Shown here in pieces: positions 59,781 through 64,000 of a stretch of DNA of 64,000 nucleotides. The notes under the pieces are model-generated. The model was not told the DNA's origin, searched no databases, and saw nothing but the letters and a program-made list of their open reading frames with translations. The stretch comes from Flavobacterium sp. LC2016-13. Lineage in GTDB: Bacteria; Bacteroidota; Bacteroidia; Flavobacteriales; Flavobacteriaceae. Each line of letters opens with the position of its first letter. Positions within the stretch are counted from its first letter, which is position 1. The DNA lies in assembly GCF_009707955.1 (NCBI RefSeq), contig NZ_WMDQ01000004.1, positions 62,001 through 126,000 of the forward strand. The letters run 5' to 3'. The position numbers were made by a program, and so were the translations under genes.

Positions 59781-62700
59781 TTATTTTATTGTTATAACAA
59801 ATGCTTCAATTGTTTTTGAAGAACTTGGCAAGGATACAGCTCCACTAGATGAAGCAAATTGTTTAACAACTAACCTGTCAGTTCTTGTAACCTTTATCTG
59901 TGAAGGAGGAATTCCTTGTTCTCCTAAATATTTTACTGTATATTCCACTACATTTACAGCTCTTGATTCATAATCACTTAGAGCCTCATCTACTGTAGCT
60001 AATATTTTACCGTCAGCATAATATATAGGAACATATATAACTTTTTCATTTCGTAATTTAGCAATTTCGTAGTCTATAATTCCTTTCATTGAACATTTGC
60101 TTCTAACAATAAAATTAATCATCTTATCAAAAACAGATAAATTCAGGAGCAAATTATTTAATTTATATTTTGAAGCAATAAGCCAAGATAAATTCTGCAC
60201 GTAAATATGGTACCAATCTGGTCTTAAAAAAATTTGATCGGGATAACCACCATCTGACTTAAAATGATCCCCTGTGTAACCTTCTTCTCCATACATTATA
60301 AAACCGCTTGAATCATTAGTAAGATATAGATCCTTTAAAGCCTCTTTTAAAGTTCTTCCTTTAAAAATTTCCTTTTGCTTTGATTCATTATTTAAAAATT
60401 CCAATCCGTCTCTTTGCAAATAATAATTAAAAAATTTAATCCAAGGTGTTATTTGACTTCCAAGTGTCGTTTCTGATTTTATCTTCTTCCAAGAATCTAT
60501 ATATTTTCTAATAGTAGTATCATCTGCTTCTTTTAAATTTAAATTCTCCTTCATATCTTGCGGTTTTAAATTTCCGATCCTAGTATGGGCATAAGTATCT
60601 CCAAAGCGATGTAATAACTCTCCTTGAGTTTTAATATCTTCGATTGGTGCATATAAAAATTTAATAGTTGTAAAAAATTCTTCAATTCCATGAAATCCTC
60701 CAGTTAATGAATGTATTTCTTGTTGTGGTCCCCCAGGATGGCCCCATGTATCATTTAACTCAAAATTCATGGGACTATGAATTGTAGTGTCTGGTGCTTC
60801 TGTTGCTGTTGCTAATTCTTTAGCTTTAGCTGGATTCATTCCTAACATCAGAGAAACTAAATAAACTGTAGAATAATGTCCATCCGTTTCATACTCCCCA
60901 CTACTCTGACTCTGAAACGCATACAACCTAAACGCAGGATCATTGATTTGTTTCCAATCCTGATGATTTAAAACAATTCCTGAACTGTAATCCATTAACA
61001 AATCAGTACTTTTTTCTGCTGTTTTGTAAACTTCAAAAGGATGTTCTAATTTAAAAATTCCGTGGCCGAGTTCATGCGCTGGCGTTTTTGACAATGCAGT
61101 CTCAGAATTAAATACATACCCAAATTGTCCATTCAAACGCATATAACCTTGTTGTCCGGTGCTTGATGTTTTATTGGTAATAAAAAGTACATAGCTTGAT
61201 TCTGTTGATTGATATAAACTGTTAATTTTTTGCTGTTCTGTACTATATGTTGAAGTAATTGTATTTTTTTCTGTTTGAATTGTATTACCAGATACTACAC
61301 TGCTAATATTTATAACTGGTTGTTTTGTAAAATTTACCTTTACCCCAACTTTATTATAAATTACCTGAGTGTTTGAGATAACTTCATCAAGTTTGTTTTC
61401 AGAGATAGCATCTGTAGGAACTAAAGCAACATTTACTTCTTTTGATGAAATATGTACCAGCATAAAAGCTCCTATTACTTTCCATTTATCGCCTTGTTGT
61501 ATGGTTGCTAAAACTTGCTCTTCGGCATACGTTAATTTACCATTTACAGTTAAAATGAAAGTTTTATCATTTCTTATTGCATCGATTTTGGCTCCACTTT
61601 CTGTCTTAAAAACAATACTATCTAATTTTATATTCGCATCAGCAAGACTTACTGTAGCCAAAACTGTATCACTCTGCCCGTTTACAACGGCTTTATAAGG
61701 CAATGCTTTTGTACCAACTTGTTTATACAGTTTTTTCAAACTTTCGGTGGCATTTTCAGGCATTATATCAAAAGCATATTTACTCTCATTACCTGAGAAT
61801 GCAATAGATATTCCTTTGGCTGTAAACTCAGTCACCTCACCATTTTTATCTACTCCGTCTGTATTTGCAAGTGTTGATTTTCCGCCAACTGCTGGTTCAT
61901 CTCCTTCGTTGCTTCCGTTTCCGTCCTTGTCTACAGTATAAATTTTTCCTGTATCATCTGTAATTACGGTATCTTTACCTCCCGGTATGGTAACTTGTTC
62001 CCCATTTTTACCGTTTACTACGATGTCTCCATTTGCATTAATGAAAATTTTGCCAATTTCAAACGGAACTTCTTCTTTTATTTTGCCACTTTGTCCTTCT
62101 CCTGTAAAATCTTCTACATCAACAACATTTTTCCAATCCGCATTATAACTTGTTTCTACTACTCCACTAATTAACTGATAATCTGTATTAACTACAATGT
62201 TATTAAACTCAACGGCAATTTTGGTGTCTTTTAAGTATGGTACAATAATATAACCACGGCCTGAATATGGACTGTTTTCTCCTTTTAATTCTAAAACTGT
62301 CACTGGGAAATCACCTGCTGTGAAAGTTTCACTCTGAATTAAGTTGGTAAGCGGTTTTTGGTTTTGAATATTAACTTTAGAAATAATTCCGCAATTGTAA
62401 GCCGGAACTCCATTAGTTTGAGTCGGCGTTGTGAAGGTGCTGATTCCTGAATAAGTAAACGACTGGATTCCCTCAGTTGCTGGATCACAGCTTGAACCAA
62501 CTCGAAATTGATAGGTTACTCCGGGTTCTAAATTGGTAATTAAACTTTGTGTATTTAAACTATTTGTCGAAAACCATTGTGCATTACGAACATCTTGTTT
62601 TTTATATTGCAGCTGGTATTTAGTATGATCAGGAATTCCCTGCCAGGTTATTTTAACGCTGTTTGGTCCTTGTGCTTCACTTAATAAAAACGTTGGCGCA

Positions 62701-63554
62701 GCACAAGGTGCAGTATATTTAAACGAGTAGATTTCGCTGTAACCATCATTTTTAAAAACTGCATTTTCAGATAATCCTGTTGTTGAAATTGCCCTTACAC
62801 GCCATACATATCGCATTCCCGGCGTAAGAATTGGCATGCCTAAATTATACAACAAAACAGTACTAAAAAGTGTTTCTTCGTACAAAAGTGGTGCCATCTG
62901 AAAGGCAAACTGCGGATCTAGTGTAGGATCAATCAGCTGTTTTAATTCAAACTTATACGAAACATTGGTTGCATTGGTTTGTCGCGGTGTCCAGGTAAAC
63001 ATAATATTCGGGAAATCGCTTGCTGCAATTTGCTCATTTTTTTGAGGTGTATTTAATAGTGGCGGATTATTTAGTATTAAATACAAACTAGCACAGCTTT
63101 TTTGCGAGATTCTTTGATTTGTGATGTAATCATACATCTCAAAACAAAAATTATACATCCCTTCTGGTAATCCATTTGCATACTGAGCTGCGGTAATCCC
63201 TTGTAGGTTTTCTAATCTAAATAAGGCAGAAATATCAGTATTTGTTAAAGTCTGAAGTTCACCTCCATTAATAAAAATTGGACGTTGCTGCATATAATCG
63301 CTGGTCTGCACATTAAGTCCATTACCTTGAATATATAGTTTTAAGCGAACCTGCCTGTTGTTTATTGAAATATCTAATGTATTTATTAGTAAACGCATTT
63401 TAGTATCCATGCTCGTAGCATAATCAGATATTTTTACGCTGTAAGGACTATTAAAAACTTGTGTTAATTGTACGGGATATAATTGCGCATAACTATTTAA
63501 ACCAGAAAACAGTATTAGGATAAAAAGATATATTTTTTTGAAAATGTTTTTCAT
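59781..63554 (-). CDS. Multidomain secreted protein: TANFOR-like, fn3, HExxHx6H metallopeptidase, zinc-helical C-terminal domain
   Basis: A 1257-residue protein. Signal peptide (YLFILILFSGLNSYAQ). The N-terminal LYPVQLTQVFNSPYSVKISDY and LQGITAAQYANGLPEGMYNF resemble TANFOR proteins of Bacteroidota. An fn3 domain lies at about 284-375 (VKITWQGIPDHTKYQLQYK). After a Gly/Asp-rich linker a metallopeptidase domain has HELGHGIFKLEH (H827, E828, H831, H838) and the Met-turn-like LLMDYSSG. From about 890 a zinc-helical region has DGHYSTVYLVSLMLG (H893) and LLHRFGDTYAHTRIG (H982, D986, H990), as in phospholipase C/S1-P1-nuclease-like folds. The last 80 residues weakly resemble an OmpA-type end (YESRAVNVVEYTVKYLGEQG). 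The upstream T9SS-sorted gene ends 3 bp before its start. Confidence 0.85.
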   Translation of the reverse strand: MKNIFKKIYLFILILFSGLNSYAQLYPVQLTQVFNSPYSVKISDYATSMDTKMRLLINTLDISINNRQVRLKLYIQGNGLNVQTSDYMQQRPIFINGGELQTLTNTDISALFRLENLQGITAAQYANGLPEGMYNFCFEMYDYITNQRISQKSCASLYLILNNPPLLNTPQKNEQIAASDFPNIMFTWTPRQTNATNVSYKFELKQLIDPTLDPQFAFQMAPLLYEETLFSTVLLYNLGMPILTPGMRYVWRVRAISTTGLSENAVFKNDGYSEIYSFKYTAPCAAPTFLLSEAQGPNSVKITWQGIPDHTKYQLQYKKQDVRNAQWFSTNSLNTQSLITNLEPGVTYQFRVGSSCDPATEGIQSFTYSGISTFTTPTQTNGVPAYNCGIISKVNIQNQKPLTNLIQSETFTAGDFPVTVLELKGENSPYSGRGYIIVPYLKDTKIAVEFNNIVVNTDYQLISGVVETSYNADWKNVVDVEDFTGEGQSGKIKEEVPFEIGKIFINANGDIVVNGKNGEQVTIPGGKDTVITDDTGKIYTVDKDGNGSNEGDEPAVGGKSTLANTDGVDKNGEVTEFTAKGISIAFSGNESKYAFDIMPENATESLKKLYKQVGTKALPYKAVVNGQSDTVLATVSLADANIKLDSIVFKTESGAKIDAIRNDKTFILTVNGKLTYAEEQVLATIQQGDKWKVIGAFMLVHISSKEVNVALVPTDAISENKLDEVISNTQVIYNKVGVKVNFTKQPVINISSVVSGNTIQTEKNTITSTYSTEQQKINSLYQSTESSYVLFITNKTSSTGQQGYMRLNGQFGYVFNSETALSKTPAHELGHGIFKLEHPFEVYKTAEKSTDLLMDYSSGIVLNHQDWKQINDPAFRLYAFQSQSSGEYETDGHYSTVYLVSLMLGMNPAKAKELATATEAPDTTIHSPMNFELNDTWGHPGGPQQEIHSLTGGFHGIEEFFTTIKFLYAPIEDIKTQGELLHRFGDTYAHTRIGNLKPQDMKENLNLKEADDTTIRKYIDSWKKIKSETTLGSQITPWIKFFNYYLQRDGLEFLNNESKQKEIFKGRTLKEALKDLYLTNDSSGFIMYGEEGYTGDHFKSDGGYPDQIFLRPDWYHIYVQNLSWLIASKYKLNNLLLNLSVFDKMINFIVRSKCSMKGIIDYEIAKLRNEKVIYVPIYYADGKILATVDEALSDYESRAVNVVEYTVKYLGEQGIPPSQIKVTRTDRLVVKQFASSSGAVSLPSSSKTIEAFVITIK

Positions 63555-63557
63555 ATT

Positions 63558-64000
63558 TTAATAGATGATAATTTTTCTAACAAGCGTTTGTAATTCTGTT
63601 TCTAATACTAAAATGTACATTCCGGACTGTAATGAGGTATTAAAATCGATTTCATACTTTTTCTTTCCTGAGTCTTTTTTCTGCATAGTAAATTTTCCTG
63701 TAGTAGAAAAAAGTCGTAAATTAATTGCAGTATTATTCTCCAGATTAACAATTGCTTTAAAATTACCGTTGCTAGGGTTTGGCCTCACGATAAAATCTAT
63801 TATAGACTTTGGTGAACTGCCGGTATTTGGCAATGTGCTTCGTTTTTCTACTTTAATATTTTTATTGTAGATGGCAAAACATTCTCCTTGTGTTTGCTGT
63901 AAGCCAACGGTGTAGGTACCAATCTCGTTAAATTTGAGTATAATGTATTTTTCTTTTTGTTCGATTGTTTTTACTCCTTCAGGCAGTATCCATTTTGTAC
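63558..64000 (-). CDS. T9SS-sorted PKD-type secreted protein (C-terminal part)
   Basis: The leftward frame is open from the window edge to the stop at 63558 (147 codons seen). The first part reads TKWILPEGVKTIEQKEKYII and FNEIGTYTVGLQQTQGECFA, a PKD-like repeat. Then NTGSSPKSIIDFIVRPNPSN, LENNTAINLRLFSTTGK and LQSGMYILVLETELQTLVRK form a clear type A T9SS sorting domain ending in IIIY. The protein is exported to the outer membrane and released or attached by the T9SS. An apparent start at the TTG at 63833 is only internal. The N-terminal part lies outside the window. Confidence 0.88.
   Translation of the reverse strand, partial: TKWILPEGVKTIEQKEKYIILKFNEIGTYTVGLQQTQGECFAIYNKNIKVEKRSTLPNTGSSPKSIIDFIVRPNPSNGNFKAIVNLENNTAINLRLFSTTGKFTMQKKDSGKKKYEIDFNTSLQSGMYILVLETELQTLVRKIIIY

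Noticed and set aside
61369..61941. Rightward frames inside the TANFOR-like gene
   Set aside because: Antisense to a continuous domain-bearing protein; no own promoter or homology seen.
63558..63833. A complete 91-residue protein starting at 63833
   Set aside because: The start is a TTG and the frame is open upstream to the window edge with a PKD-like segment; it is the end of a larger gene.

Overview
The window looks like a chromosomal segment of a Flavobacterium-type Bacteroidota (Flavobacteriaceae). The support is AT-rich DNA, promoters of the Bacteroidota type (-7 element TAnnTTTG) with little Shine-Dalgarno signal, genes typical of the group (DUF5606-def, dapD, malate:quinone oxidoreductase, rlmD followed by DUF6452/DUF6048, DUF6095), a type IX secretion (T9SS) sorting domain, and several families of flavobacterial intergenic repeats. 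No rRNA, tRNA, CRISPR array, transposase or prophage was seen.

Layout. (1) 1-7.8 kb is core metabolism: DUF5606 (partial), peptide deformylase, a FUSC membrane protein, mqo, ruvX, a ParE/RelE toxin-antitoxin pair, a PAS protein and dapD. (2) 7.8-20.7 kb is a lipopolysaccharide/surface-glycan block: GT2 enzymes of the WaaE/KdtX type, a GT9 heptosyltransferase-like enzyme, GT4 enzymes, a polysaccharide deacetylase, a Kdo-kinase-like protein and several unusual putative glycosyltransferases, including two paralogous pairs that each flank another gene. (3) 20.7-48.9 kb is mixed housekeeping: threonylcarbamoyl-AMP synthase, cysteine desulfurase, an Smr protein, cysE-cysM, aldo/keto reductase, a tandem pair of duplicated small lipoproteins, an orphan histidine kinase, rlmD, a racemase, a THUMP methyltransferase, a ZIP transporter, a TonB-dependent receptor with a membrane-anchored AraC regulator, murQ, a second toxin-antitoxin pair next to a pentapeptide protein, and a CNMP-CBS-DUF294 protein paired with a 3'-5' exonuclease.

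(4) 49.0-64.0 kb is the most unusual part: a leftward gene cluster for envelope and secreted proteins. In transcription order it holds the end of a T9SS-sorted PKD-type protein (running off the window), a 1257-residue protein with a TANFOR-like N-terminus, an fn3 domain, a HExxHx6H metallopeptidase domain and a C-terminal zinc-phospholipase/nuclease-like helical domain, a 140-residue multi-TM protein, a pseudogene with two in-frame stops, a 491-residue exported protein, a three-PKD lipoprotein, a 568-residue outer-membrane beta-barrel and a 1540-residue exported beta-rich protein, closed by a strong leftward terminator. The architecture resembles a polymorphic-toxin or surface-machine locus. 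That function is inference; the architecture is read from the sequence.

Regulation visible in the DNA: exact TAnnTTTG elements precede fusC, mqo, dapD, the cysteine desulfurase, rlmD, murQ, the AraC gene and others. For the cysteine desulfurase and rlmD the element lies so close to the ATG that the mRNA may be leaderless. Several perfect hairpins act as terminators, many of them between convergent genes.
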